A stretch of 64,000 nt of DNA from Voacanga thouarsii (taxonomy: Eukaryota; Streptophyta; Magnoliopsida; Gentianales; Apocynaceae). A program made the position numbers and the translations under genes. The first letter of the stretch is position 1. Every line of letters begins with the position of its first letter. Below, one piece after another: positions 34,829 to 47,540 of the stretch. Location of the stretch: positions 8,866,001 through 8,930,000 of the forward strand of contig JANUWF010001783.1 in the NCBI GenBank assembly GCA_026120185.1, read 5' to 3'. The notes under the pieces were generated by a model, which saw only the letters and a program-made list of their open reading frames with translations, was not told where the DNA came from and made no database searches.

Positions 34829-35691
34829 TGTTGACACCAAAAAATGCAACTGATCAAGCAAATCAACTTTCGACTAGACAAGCCAACCAAAGCATAATTG
34901 GATGGGCCAATTAGTAGTATCATTTGGATGGGCCAACAAGTGCGATTGGATCAAAAAAGTAAGCCAGGCCAGGCAACCTCAAATAAAATCTCGACAAGTT
35001 AGAATAGCAGCCGACTAGGAGTTTGACTTTAGTCAGAACACTTTTTGTCATTAAGGAAGTAAGCTGTGATCAGGAGTTTGACTTTGGAGCACTTCCTATC
35101 TTCAACGAAGTTAGTTGTTGAGGGGATAATGTACAGATTTCTCAATCAAGGAAATCTCCTACTTTGCTATTAACAATCGTAGAGCAAATGAGAACAACTA
35201 TAATCACTATTTTCTCCATTTTTTATTATAGAAACGTGATCTGGAAGCTTGGGGACCAAGAAGTTCTGCATTTCTTTACGTGATCATTTTAAAAACTTGT
35301 TTTACTACTTTTCTTAACAATTTTCTTTAAATTCGTGTATTTTTACAACTTTCGATTAATTCTAACTAAGTTTTTCTTTCAAATTACTGAGTATTTTTGC
35401 TCTTGAGGTCCTATTCTTGGTCTCCAATTTACTCTTTCCAATTCCACAAGATTATTGCATTCACCTTACGAATTAAAACTTGTTTGGGGTTTTTTTGGAG
35501 TGCTCCAAGACACCTCTGTTTTAATACTCAACTTCTTGCATAATTTTCAGACATAATTACATAGTAGAAGTAATAAGGAGTGTGAAATACTCGATCGACC
35601 AAGTACTACCTTCGGCCAGTCCAATCACGTTTAAGCTATTTTGGCCAATCACACTGACTTAACGGCCAGACAGTAAAATTCAGAGTCAACA
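34829..35691 (+). repeat. 3' LTR of the 16-kb gypsy element
   Basis: Direct-repeat partner of 19712-20638, shorter because of a deletion of about 80 bases. Followed by CATAG. Confidence 0.88.
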
Positions 35692-35696
35692 CATAG

Positions 35697-36836
35697 AAAT
35701 ACTTGATTCTTAACTATGTAAAACTATTGTATCTTTATTTAATTTTAATTTTGATTTTTCATGCATGGTTAATGCACTAATAGACAATCATTTATATTGG
35801 TGTCAATTGTATTTGTAAATGGTAGGATCAATACTACTGCAATTCTAACATGGAACTTTGATAATTTGATGAAGAAGTTACGGATTGTTTAGGAACTAGT
35901 AATATATTGGCACAGTTTGATGTGGAAATTGATTTGAATAACAATTTGGAAACCAATGTTTAGAAGAATTTTGAAAAATCTAAAAAAGATCTTGGAAATA
36001 AATCTAATAAAGATTCTATATTGTGGAAGATGAATTCAAGATGGAAAGGGACTGCAATATTTTTAGAAAACGTGAGATGATTAAACTGATTTGGTAGTCT
36101 CCTAATTTAGTGAGAATTCAATATCTGTATCATATCTACAAGAAGTAGATTATAGAGAAAAAGAGTACAAAACAAATTCTAAGAGCATTTATTAGTAGAT
36201 TCGTGCAAAAGGACAAAGTGAAATTCATGCTTATATTTTGAGAAGGCCTAATGCAAACACTATTAATGGGAGTTTTTGTGATTCATTGCTAAACGTTTGC
36301 ATCAGAAATTCAAATTTATTTGCTTTTGCATTGTTTATCTTCTAGACAGAGCTTGAATCGAACAATTCTTTGGAGCAATTACCTTTCAAGTGGAAATGTT
36401 ATTCTGAAGTCAAACAAAGACCCGTAGAGTTGCTGTAATGATGGTTGATAAGAGATCAATCATGACGGTTGGGTTTAACAATGACCTTTTGTGAGTTTGA
36501 CAGGAATAACACTGTTCTATAAAGTATGCTATGGAATACTTGGTAATTTGATATAAGTGTTATCCTTATAACTTGTGTTAAAGTTTGGTAGTATTTTTAC
36601 TAATCATTGACCTATAGACGTAGATTTGTTAATAGTCAAATTGCATTATTAATTTGTTGTATTTATTAGACTCCTTATTTTATTATTTGTCAAACTAACG
36701 TAACTTTAATAAGAAAGTTTAATAAAACTACTGGAAGTTGACAAACCAAACTATACAATTGGAATCAAAGTAGCTCACTATATTAGAATTGCTATTAGTA
36801 TAGCAAGTTAGATCTTGGAAATTGGTTTGGTGAAAT
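35697..36836. other. Stop-rich sequence, probably decayed transposon, not identified
   Basis: No frame longer than 60 codons and no recognised motif. Composition is close to the copia gag that follows. Confidence 0.4.
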
Positions 36837-37445
36837 ATGTCTGGACTATTAGACAAAAGAACCTCTACACTTGACCACCATTACTAAAAAGCACAAACTA
36901 TGCATATTGGAAAATTAAGATATAAATCTTTATTAGAACTTTTGATATTGTTGCTTGGAAAGCTGTTCTAAAAGGGTGGAAACCTCTACGAAGACAGGTA
37001 CTAGTTCTATTTATGCAGAATTGAAACTAATTGAGGAATAGACGAAAGAAGAATGTCGTCTTGATAATGCTAATGCTAAGGCATTCAACATAATCTTTTC
37101 TGGTGTTAGACAAGAAGAATTCAAGTTAATCTTAACCTGTCGTACTGTTAAAGATGTATGAGATAAATTGTAAATAGTATTTCAGGGAACAAGTACTGTT
37201 CAAATGTTAAAGTAGATGTTGACAACTCAGTTTGAGAAATTGAAGATGGATGAACATGAGATAGTTGCCGTATTTGGTAACAAACTAAGAAACATTACCA
37301 ATCAAGCTTGTCAACTTGGAGAACAATACTCAGAAGAAAGGTTAACATGAAAAACACTGAGATCTTTGCCACCAAGATTTTATGCAAAAGTTACTGCCAT
37401 TAAAGAATGCAGGGACGTTTTAACAATGTGTCTAGATGAAGTAAT
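36837..37445 (+). pseudogene. Copia gag fragment (UBN2-type)
   Basis: Plus-strand translation in shifting frames gives a copia gag N-terminal block: YWKIKI then FIRTFDIVAWKAVLKGWKPL. Next come AKAFNIIFSGVRQEEFKLI, a TVKDV-stop-DKL block, FEKLKMDEHEIVAVFGNKLR and LRSLPPRFYAKVTAIKECRD. At least five stops. The gene ends abruptly where the family-X LTR begins, with the rest of the element displaced or lost. Confidence 0.78.
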
Positions 37446-38132
37446 TGTTAGAAATATGCCCCAAAAAGATATAATAATTCTATAAAAATGTATATTTTGA
37501 AATAACAAAAGTATTTATTTTTAATAAGTTTGTATTCGCATTTCACATACATAAAGGTCTAATTATGTTAGTAAGTGTTCTAAGTATTAGGTCATACTTT
37601 ATAGTAAGGCATATATTATTGTTACATAACATACAGATTAAAATCGATCTTGATTGATTGATGAAGTTGGGCAATTCATCAAGTTTAGATCATTACACTA
37701 TAATTTTCAGATAGGGAATAGTTTACCTTTAATTAGTGAATAGTCTTCTCATACTAATAGTATAAGCGTATTTAGAATACAAAACTGGACCATGAGTTAG
37801 TAGTCTCTACAAAAGTATTATAATAAATAATAGACTAGACTATCATAGCTACTGTGTGAATGAACACTCTACGGTATAAGTTGGTAGTCTGGTGACGCTA
37901 GACGCGTACGCTTTAATATACTGTAGGTAAGATTTCTTCTATGATATCAATATCCTTGTATATTGGGAATATATATTTAGTTTAATCAAAATGGATTTAA
38001 ATAATAGAGCTTCTATGCCTTTTCTTATGAAATAAGTGATCACCCCCTTGTGATGGTTTAAGATAATTTGTGAAAAGCAAAAGTCTTGGGAAATGACTAA
38101 GAGTGTTGTTTTAAGGGTAGTTCCTTTTAGAT

Positions 38133-39690
38133 AAGCAGTTATTATTAGTATTGTGCCATAAGGGCAATCACTTATAAATTGTATATGACACATTTGTTTT
38201 ATAAAACAAGACATTATTTATCTTTTAGTTTGTTTTCTTTACTTTCATGTAGAATAACTGTTAGATAAAGTCCCTAATACAACACTGTATTAAAGAAATC
38301 AAGATAGAGATCATGATGTGAGATTCCTACTACACTGTATAGTGTTAGTACTTAAATAATCTCTAATCGTAGTATTAATGAGATAGGACATCATTAATGC
38401 GTTAAGACTAGTACGTGTTAGACTTCCTGATTTGATCAGGCGGTGGTTTTCACATCCATGAGTATTGTAATACTCAAAGTTAACACGTGGATACTTGTTA
38501 ATAGAATAAGTATATTAGATGACTTAACTATGAGATAATCACATGGATAACTATGTAGTACTAGTGATAGAATCTCGTTATAGCAAATGTGCAAGTATCC
38601 ATAGATTTGAGATCTTCAATGTACTTTGTTTGCTTAGCATTATACTTTGATTCTAATATCTGGAGCTAGATCAAGGGCCACCTATGGGATGGATATTAGG
38701 TACAATGTGAGATAAACGAAAGTAATTGAGAAGGTCAATAAAGGATTCACTACTTTTAATAGTAGGGGCGAATATCTCACGGTCACTTGTTGGAATTACT
38801 ACTCGTGAAATTCTTGGCTAATGTGATTGTGTATTGGAAACAATTCCAATTGATACACATATACAGTAGTGAATTTTTTGTACAAGTACTATTATATTCG
38901 ATCCAAAATTAATTTATATTCTAGAGGGAGTTGGCACTAATTCCGTTCTCCAAACCGAATGAGATATTGTATAGTGAAAGAAATTTATTACACTGTAATT
39001 TGTTATTGAAGGATTCATGTCAAGCCACTTGACTTTTGGACTCTTTGGTGGTCATGATGTATTAGTAGATACCACTCATGATCTGTTAAATATGGATTTA
39101 ATAATTGATAAATTAATAAACAATCCTATTTAGAATTAATAGGTTAATTCTAAATTATTAAGAATTGTTAATCTCAAAGACGTTTAGATTAATTCATATT
39201 CACTACCAATAGACCGAAAAACCTAATGGGTTATACAATATAAAGGATTAAGTATTAAAGATGTTATTTAATAACATTATGGAATTAATTGTGAGAAGAA
39301 GAAGTTACTGTGGTCAAATTATAATTAGTTATAAATTTTAGGTCAAATTGTAATTGTAAGAACTTGTAGGTTCCAATTACAATTAAAGAATTTTAATTCT
39401 TTTATTTAAACGACATTTGCCACCATACCTTCTCTGCTAGCACAGAGACTATATTCTGGCATTTTAAAGAGCATACCTTGTGTGGATACTATCAGAACTA
39501 ACCTCACATTGAGATTGGAGTGGCTCATCTTGGACGCCGGTATAGATTGTTTTTTCTTTGGAACGAGTGTATCTAGATCGCGCCTCAATCATTCAACGTA
39601 AAAAGAAAATTTTGAACGGCAGAGGTAAAACCTGTGTTTTTCTTTTGCCGGTTTAAATCATATGCATATTTTTTAGAAAGATGCAAGTAC
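38133..39690 (+). mobile_element. Family-Y copia LTR, copy 1 (solo or truncated), nested in family X
   Basis: Aligns over most of its length with 60417-62155. Shared blocks: GACACATTTGTTTTATAA, ACGTGTTAGA, AGTATTGT(A/G)ATACTCAAA, TAGTAGGGGCGAATATCTCACGG, GCCACTTGACTTT, TTCTCTGCTAGCACAGA. It starts TATTAG where copy 2 has TGTTAG. No coding sequence. The right end is approximate. Confidence 0.72.
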
Positions 39691-40499
39691 AAATCAATCC
39701 TATCTCAATAATATGTATTATATATAGGGATATTTTTATTGTTACACCTATATGTCGAAGAAAACGCATATATAATATTATCCTTGGGTCAATATCTTTA
39801 TGTGATGATAAATAAAGATATTTAAAATATAAAATGCAGCTATTTATTTAGTAAGGCCACTTTGGTCTTTTTAGCAGTCAAAGATAATATGTCTTTTGGT
39901 GGCCAAAGTAGCTTTAGGAACCCAAATGGCTATTTTAGTTATTGTACAAATTAATTAAATTATTTGAGGAATAAGAAATTTTATTTTATTATAGAAAGTC
40001 CATTGGACTAGAATAATTAATTATGTCTAACATTTATTCGTGGGTTGATTAATTCATTAATTTTAGAAAGTCTAAGGTAATATATGAGTTTAAATAAAAT
40101 AAATAAGGATTGACCTAATTGTTATATTGGGCATGTATTTATTATTTTAGGCTTTATTTAAATAAAAGACCAAATAAAATAATAAATAAGATGGGTTAAG
40201 TTTTTTTTTTTTAAGTTTTAATATAAAAGATCCAAGACAAATAATAAAAAAAAAAAATTAGATGGCAAAAAGGAACCCTAACCCATTTTGGACTAGAACA
40301 TTCGGTTTTGAGGATTATATTAATCCTCACGGAGGCTAGTTAGGGCTAAGGAATTTTTAATCCCAATCAAGTTAGCTGCCCCCTTGATCTTTTTCTCTTT
40401 AGATCTTCCTCAGAAAAATAATCCTAAACTACTTTCACTGATAATTTGATTTGTGAAGTGCTTTAGAAGATAATAAACTTCAGCCCACTATTAGAAAAA

Positions 40500-41335
40500 G
40501 GCTGATTACCAACTGTCAAATTCTGTTGATAGTTGTCCAATTTCTATTGATAATACTAGTTTACCAACAGATTATCAACAGAATTTGGTCCGTTGGTAAA
40601 ACTCTTATTTGAAAATGTTACCAACAAGAGATTTTTAAGTCTGTTGGTAATTACTAATAGATTGCACTGTTAGTAACATTATATTTCAATTGGTAATGAT
40701 TTCTTTGGGGTTAAATATTTTCTGTTGGTAATTTTATTACGTTACCAACAAACTAACTACGTAGTTGGTAAAGTCATTGGAATTTTTGAATTATTTATTT
40801 TGCTGGCGTTTTTTCCAATTGATTGTTTAGTTGGTAATGTTGTTAGTAAGTTGCTAACAATTCCTTAGTTAGTATATCTATATTGTTGATAATTATTATT
40901 CATTACCAACAAACGATTTAGTTGGTACTTGGTAAATGTCGAAAAAGAAAATGCGTATTGATAACTTACCAACTACAATTTAGTTGGTAATGCAAACATA
41001 TTCTGTTGGTATATACCAACAAATAAATCTGTTGGTAAGCATCTACAAGTTGTTGTTGTTACTTATCAACAGCGATTTGTTGGAAAGTACTTACAGATTG
41101 CTGTTGGTATGTACTAACTGAAAAATCTGTTAGTAAGCACCTACATGTTTGTGTTCGTGATTTCCGTTGGTATGTAGTAACAAGTAAATCTGTTGGTAAA
41201 CACCTACAAATATATGGTGGTAAATAGCAACAGATTGTGCATTGGTAACACCTATAAATTTCGTTTGATATGTACTAACAGATTATTTCTTAGTAAGTAC
41301 CAATCAATTTTCCATTGATAAGTAGAACTATATTA
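40500..41335. repeat. Left subterminal array of the second CACTA
   Basis: GTTGGTAA and TTACCAAC, often as ACAGA(T/A)TT...GTTGGTAA pairs, recur more than 20 times in both orientations with substitutions. Typical transposase-binding subterminal array by position. Confidence 0.85.
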
Positions 41336-41546
41336 TCACTATAATCCATGTACATATTTAATAAAGTAATTCTATATAATATTAAAAGTACATTCATACC
41401 AAAAGTCATACATCCATATTGAAAGTATATCAATATCCATAACAAAAGTACATCAAACTCTAATGTGGAACAAAAAATAGATAAAGTAAATTTGTTATGA
41501 GCTTAAAAGAATATTTTACTTCATTAGTCCAAAATATGAAATAAAT

Positions 41547-41936
41547 TCAAGAACTAGCTCGTGAAGCATCATCTCCTTTAAGTTCCTTGACTTCAGATGT
41601 TAAGGATTTTACCTCGGATTGCAAGCGTTCATTCGCTTCTTGTAGTTATTGAATAGCCTTGTATAATGATTCGTTAACACTTTGCAATTCTGACATTTGG
41701 ACATATTCTGTAGACTGTGCTGATGAACAAGTTGAAGAGGATGACTTGTATGCAATAGATTTCTCTAGGAAGCTTAAACTGAGAGATCCCATACCGTAGA
41801 CTGTATTACCCTTTTTTGGTGGTCCTACATCTCGTAATCAAACATCAACCTTGTTAACTGATTTTGGTTGCTTCCCTTCAGGTGTTTGATTTTTTATCAG
41901 CTCCATCTCTTTTTGCAATTCCTCTTGGTACCTTGC
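41547..41936 (-). pseudogene. CACTA transposase fragment (plant transposase, Ptta/En/Spm or Transposase_24 type), last exon
   Basis: A minus-strand frame of 130 codons starting right after a probable 3' splice site (ATAG|GCAAGG). It opens ARYQEELQKEMELIKNQ, contains PPKKGNTVYGMGSLSLSF (family form is close to RVYGLGS) and ends in a coiled-coil tail with SELQSVNESLY, LQEANERLQSEVKSLTSEVKEL. Two in-frame stops (before LRDVG and before LQEANER). This is the C-terminal part of the second CACTA protein class, which binds subterminal repeats. The catalytic transposase is not visible. Confidence 0.65.
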
Positions 41937-41939
41937 CTA

Positions 41940-43600
41940 TCACAATGAAAACAGTATAGTATAAATAATAACCCAATAACAAAATTTATATATACTAGTA
42001 AACACAGTCCCAACAAAACAGCCTTGCAAAAAAATGGCCCCAACCAAGAACAAGTTTCCAGAGAAAAGCAAATAGAGAAAAGAGAAGATAGAGGGGTTAT
42101 TTCAGAACTTGCAGGAGCAGCAACTTGACTCACATTTTTCTAGCCACTCACCCACATTTTTTCAGCCCTAAACAAGAGGATAAGAATCCCCCTCACTGTG
42201 CCACTTCACTCACATTTTTTCCAGCCAATTCACTCACATTTTTTCATGTAGTACTATATTACCACTCAATTCACCAATCAAAAAGCAACTCCTCTCAATG
42301 AACCACAATCAAACTAATTGTTCCGACATAGGTTTCAATATACTCAACATTATTGCAACCTACACTTCACAACTTAATCAAATAATCGACATGCTCTTCC
42401 TTATAATTGCCACAGCAAAAACTCAACAATCCATATTTCAAAACTCAAATCACTAGCTAACAAACACAAATGCAATAATTAACTAACACAAATCAATCAA
42501 TAAAACTTAACTTCTCTTCTCAAGTTTAATAGTATAAAATCAGTATCCAGTCAACTATAACTCAAGCTTAACATTTCACATTAAAGGTAGATCAATCATA
42601 TATCAGTTTAAACTTAGCAGGCACAATCAAAATGTAGCTTAACCCAATCAACCCAATTCAATTCCAATTTCAATAGCCAATCTCAATACCACTTGCACAA
42701 TCTAGTCCCTAGTAGTTTAAGTCCAGTCATACAATACTAAGTAAATTCTCTGTCTAATTATAACACTAATCCTTAACAATTAACAATTCAAGTATTGTGG
42801 ATTATCACTGAATATTTAAATGTTTTGAGTAATAAAGCATAGATTACTAGTTAAATGCGGATTTAGGGATGTGTGTCTTATCCAATCTAATTTTTATGTA
42901 TGATCACTGACGCACAATGTAATATGCTACCATGGAAATTGTAGAAAACTTACTTCGTGTCATATTCAGCTGCCAATTTCTCTAATTTTGGCTTAAAATA
43001 GATGCATTTCCGGCACGAAGTTGCCATCCTAGTAACATTTACATATCAAAAGACTAACAATACACAGAGCATAAGAGAAAAGAAATGGAAATCAAAGAAG
43101 AGAGACAGACCAATCAATGATGATAGGCTGGGAAAGTTCTTTTGCACCGGCAGGTGGGCTTTTGAATACCCAAAGATCATCCATATTTGACACCAATTCA
43201 TATCACAGATGCCCAGACGTAGACACCGCCGTATATTAACTGGAAATTCATAGCAACAATAGCCAGCAATTAACTTCAATATTTGGCTGTTACTTTTCCA
43301 CTATGCACACGCAAGAACCTGCTAGAAGAAGAATAACGCAGACCGAAATGCCTAGCAAAAGATCGATTTGTAGCTAATTACAACTAGATACGTGAATAAA
43401 GCAAATAATACTACCTTCTTCACAGAGGCGGACCAAGGGAGAATAAGGCCTAGAAAAATAATAAAGAAGAAAGGGCCCCACAGATCCCAATTCCTCGAGG
43501 CCTTCCCCGGGTCCTCCCTATATAGATTGGGGAAAACCACCAGCTTCAAATTACTGATAATACTTGACGGATCCCTCTTCACCGTGTCCCAAACTGGCTC
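41940..43600. other. Internal region of the second CACTA, no readable exon
   Basis: Probably introns and decayed exons of the transposase gene, since exons are expected between the proline-rich frame at 43603-43944 and the last exon at 41547-41936. I could not place any. Confidence 0.4.
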
Positions 43601-43602
43601 AG

Positions 43603-43944
43603 TTAATGTTTTAGAACTTGGGCCGAACCCGGTAGATGCGATTGCAGACGGTCCCCACCAGTAGTACCATTAGAGCGCGTGGAAGGAGGTAATGGAGGTA
43701 CTGAGGAGACTGGTGCAACAGCAGGATGGACGAGAATGGGCTTGGGATGCATAGAGACAGGAGGGTGTAGTGCAAGGAGAGGCGAAGAAGAGATGGGAAT
43801 AGAGGCTCGCAGAGGAGACGGGGGATGAGCAGGGAATACAGAGGAAGGATACGGCTGTGAATTTATGAGATTTTCAATCTCGTCAATATTAGATTGGGAG
43901 CTCAAATGCAGAGGTATGGTGTCGCTGTGAGGATTGTGTGACAT
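43603..43944 (-). CDS. Proline/serine-rich open frame, possible first exon of the CACTA protein
   Basis: 113 codons from [19 protein letters not shown], rich in Pro, Ser, Ala and His, with [16 protein letters not shown] and [18 protein letters not shown]. It lies on the same strand and upstream of the transposase fragment. Low-complexity N-termini of this type occur in plant CACTA second proteins. No domain was recognised and it may not be expressed. Confidence 0.35.
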   Translation of the reverse strand: MSHNPHSDTIPLHLSSQSNIDEIENLINSQPYPSSVFPAHPPSPLRASIPISSSPLLALHPPVSMHPKPILVHPAVAPVSSVPPLPPSTRSNGTTGGDRLQSHLPGSAQVLKH

Positions 43945-44974
43945 TTTCTCTCTTTCCTCGTTCCTCTTGGACTGGGTTTAACGGATTTCTTGCGAAACTT
44001 GTGTGTGAAGCTGGCTATGATTAAGAAATTGCAAGGAGAAATTAGGGATCATGACGAAGACATTGGGAAATTGGATGGGGGAAGGAGAGGAATAAAATGA
44101 AGTACTTGTTGGTGAAGAAAAGAGTGATGGCAATGGGGGAGCGACGGGGGAAGAGGAGGAGGAAGATGCAGACCGGCAGAGGGACTGTTAGGGTTTTCGT
44201 ATTGCTAATGTTCTTATCGAGCGAACTGTGAACTGTAAAGTGTTCTATGAACCTACAAAAATAAATAAATAAATAAATTAGACTTGTTCTCAAATTAATA
44301 TGTAATTTATAATTTATTAAATTCGATTGTAAAATGGCATAGTATTTAATATATGTGTTTACGTAAATATTTTTTAATTCTTTATTTAAAATGATCAACT
44401 TGATGTTTAAATCTTATTCACCTATCGCAGGCGGGGATATGTTAAATATAAAAATACACCTCTATACAAATAATTGACTTGGTGTCTTCCATAATATATA
44501 ACTATTTATAAGATTTTGATAACAAGAAATTTCTCTTTTTCCTTATTAAAAAAATCTTAAATAAAACTTGTTTCACTAATCGAGTCCTTAATTTTAACTT
44601 TAGAATATGAATGCTCTTGTATTGAAAAAAAACATCAATGTTCATTCCACTAGCTCCGGAACTATCCCAATTTGAGTGTTTCAATTAATATTGTACAATG
44701 GGGCTTTGTTGGATTCCTGCCTAACTCCATATTGCTATATTAGTAAATTCAGTAAGTAAGAGACATTTGGGCTTCATTACGAGGCACTAGGACACAACTT
44801 CAAATGACAAAACTTAGGAAATTAAAGGGTTTTTAAGATGAAAAAAATTAACTAAAAATTAATCTACTATTCAAAGTTTAAATCTTGAACTTGGTATCTA
44901 TGTATATATTTTTTATGTATGAGATGTGAGAGGAGGAATAAGGATTGGTTTCAGTTGAATTTATAAAATAGTCT
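43945..44974. other. Non-coding stretch of the second CACTA
   Basis: May contain the promoter of the minus-strand gene. GC-richer near 44100-44200, AT-rich after 44230, including an AAAT repeat (44262-44278). No gene recognised. Confidence 0.4.
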
Positions 44975-46467
44975 TAAAAACAATTTAGCAAAATATAGAG
45001 ATTCTACTAATCTTATAAATGTGTTAGGTTTTGATGCATTATATAGAGATTATACTAGATTATGTGACAAAATATATCCGATTAACTTCAAATTTAATCA
45101 CAATACTATTTTTATCAATTTTATAAAATCTAACAATCGTTAATTTGACATGCTTATCACTATAAATGCATTAGGTTTTTTGGTTGTTGTATAGAGATTA
45201 TACTATATTATATAGCAAAATATATCTGAATACCTTCAAATATGGTCACAACATCTTTTTTAGTAATTTTAACAAATCTAACAGTTAGATTGTCAATTTG
45301 ACATGCTTATATTTACAAACGAGTTTGGTGTTAGGCCATTATATAGAGATTATGCTAGATTGTGTAGCTAAATATATTCGATTACCTTCAAATTTGGTCA
45401 CAATAAATTTTTTAGTAATTTTAACAATTTTAATGATTGGATTGTCAATTTGAAGTGATTATCTTTATAAACGAGTTGGGTTTTAGGCCGTTATATAGAG
45501 ATTATACTAGATTGTGCAGTAAACTATATCCGATTACCTTTAAATTTGGTTAAAATACTTGTTTTTAATAATTATAATAAATCTAACGACTAGATCATCA
45601 ATTTGATATACTTATCTTTATAAACGAGTTAGGTTTTAGGCTGTTATATAGAGATTATGCTAGATTGTATAGCTAAATATATCAAATTGCCTTCAAATTT
45701 GGTCACAATACTTTTTTTAGTACTTTTAAAAAATCTAACGGCTGGATCGTCAATTTGACGTGCTTATATTTATGAACAAGTTAGATTTTAGTCTGTTATA
45801 TAGAGATTGTGCTAGATTGTGTAATTAAATATATTCGATTACCTTCAAATTTGGTCACAAATACTTTTTTTAGTAATTTTAACAAATGTAACCATTGGAT
45901 CATCAGTTTAACGTCCTTATCTTTATAAACGAATTAGGTTTTAGGCCGTTATATAGAGATTATGCTAGATTGTGTAGCTAAATGTATCTAATTACCTTAA
46001 AATTTGGTCACAATACTTTTTTTTTATAGTAATTTTAACAAATCTAACGGTTGGATAATTAGTTTGACATGCTTATCTTTATAAATGAGTTAGGTTTTAT
46101 GCCGTTATATAGAAATTATGTTAGATTCTGCAGTTAAATACATTTGATTATCTTAAAATCTGGTCAAAATATTTTTCTCAATAATTTTAACAAATTTAAC
46201 GGTTAGATCGTCAATTTGACGTGCTTATCTTTATAAACGAGTTAGGTTTTAGGCCGTTATATAGATATTATGCTAGATTGTGTAGCTAAATGTATCCGAT
46301 TACCTTCAAATTTGGTCACAATATATTTTTTAGTAATTTTAATAAATCTAACTGTTGAATCATCAATTTTACGTGCTTATATTTATAAACGAGTTAGGTT
46401 TTAAGCAGTTATATAGAGATTATGCTACATTGTGTAGCTAAATATATTCGATTATCTTTAAATTTGG

Positions 46468-46508
<41 letters not shown>

Positions 46509-46853
46509 CAAATTTGATAGTTGGATGATCAGTTTGACATGCTTATCTTTATAAACGAGTTAGTTTTAGGCCATTATATAGAGATTATGGTAGATTGTAC
46601 AACTAAATATATCTGATTACTTTTAAATTTGGTCAAAATACTTTTTTTAGCAATTTTAACAAATCTAATGGTTGGATCATCAATTTGACGTGCTTATCTT
46701 TATAAACAAGTTAGGTTTTAGGCCGTTATATAGAGATTATGCTGGATTGTGTAGCTAAATATATCCGATTACCTTCAAATTTGGTTACAATACTTTTTAA
46801 AGTAATTTTAACAAATCTAATGGTTGGATAATCAATTTTACGTGCTTATCTTC
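44975..46853. repeat. Satellite-like tandem array, period about 153 bp, 12 copies
   Basis: The word GTTATATAGAGATTATGCTAG (with variants) recurs near 45038, 45188, 45338, 45490, 45640, 45796, 45947, 46101, 46254, 46408, 46571 and 46724, a spacing of 150-163. Each unit continues GTAGCTAAATATATCCGATTACC, CAAATTTGGTCACAATAC, AATTTTAACAAATCTAAC, GGTTGGATCGTCAATTTGAC and GTGCTTATCTTTATAAACGAG. Units differ by point changes. It lies inside the CACTA element. Confidence 0.92.
46468..46505. repeat. (AT)n microsatellite inside one satellite unit
   Basis: About 18 TA dinucleotides replace the CACAATACTTTTTTTAGTAAT segment of the unit that starts near 46408. Confidence 0.9.
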
Positions 46854-47540
46854 AACAAATATATTTCTCTTCTACTTAAACTTCTACTAACTACCCACTT
46901 TAGTTGGTATTTTGTTGGAATATTGACAGGGAAAAAACATTCATCTTTCCTTTACCAACAGATTCCTATTAGAAATAGTTATCAACTACACATATTTAAT
47001 TGGTAATCGATTGGTAAATATTTTCCTATATTCGTACCAACAGATTACCGACATAAATATTAACAACTAAATACGCACAGTTGGTAATTCTGTTTGTAGT
47101 TTATTGGAGATTGATTTACTATATTTCCAACGGATTTGTCGGTTGGTAATGCTATTGGTAAAAAATTAACCATCATATTACTAACTATATTACCAACTGA
47201 AATAGCTACCAACTACCTACTTTTGCTGGTATTTTGTTGGTAAGTTGACGAGAACAACATTCCCTCACTATTACAAACAGATTACCATCCGACACAGTTA
47301 CCAACCACTTATATTTTGTTAGTAATCGATTGGTATATATTTTTCTGCCTGTTTACCAACACATTACCAACCGATTACCAACAAAAAAATCACCAATAGA
47401 ATACATACAGTTGGTAATTTTTTGGTAAATAATTGAAATGCAACACATTCCACATTTGTTGGGAATTTGTTAGTAATTTGTTGGTAATTACCAACCGAAC
47501 TTGGTTTGTTGGGAATAGTTTGTTGGTAATCAGCCTTTTT
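46854..47540. repeat. Right subterminal array of the second CACTA
   Basis: TTACCAAC and GTTGGTAA words in both orientations, as in the left array, up to the TIR. Confidence 0.85.

Larger units (their letters stand above)
19712..35691 (+). mobile_element. Ty3-gypsy retrotransposon of about 16 kb carrying a nested CACTA element
   Basis: LTRs at 19712-20638 and 34829-35691 start TGTTGACACC and end GAGTCAA(T/C)A. Flanks are CATAA (19707-19711) and CATAG (35692-35696), a target duplication with one change. The domain order gag, protease, RT, RNase H, integrase is that of gypsy. A purine tract GGGGATAAG precedes the 3' LTR. All coding parts hold several stops. A 4.1-kb CACTA element (21229-25324) splits the 5' internal region, so the gypsy itself is about 11.9 kb. 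A long region between integrase and the 3' LTR carries an antisense reading frame. Confidence 0.88.

Noticed and set aside
44975..46853. 153-bp repeats as a possible centromeric satellite locus
   Set aside because: Only 12 copies, wholly inside a transposon with a target duplication. Kept as a satellite-like array of the element, not as centromere.
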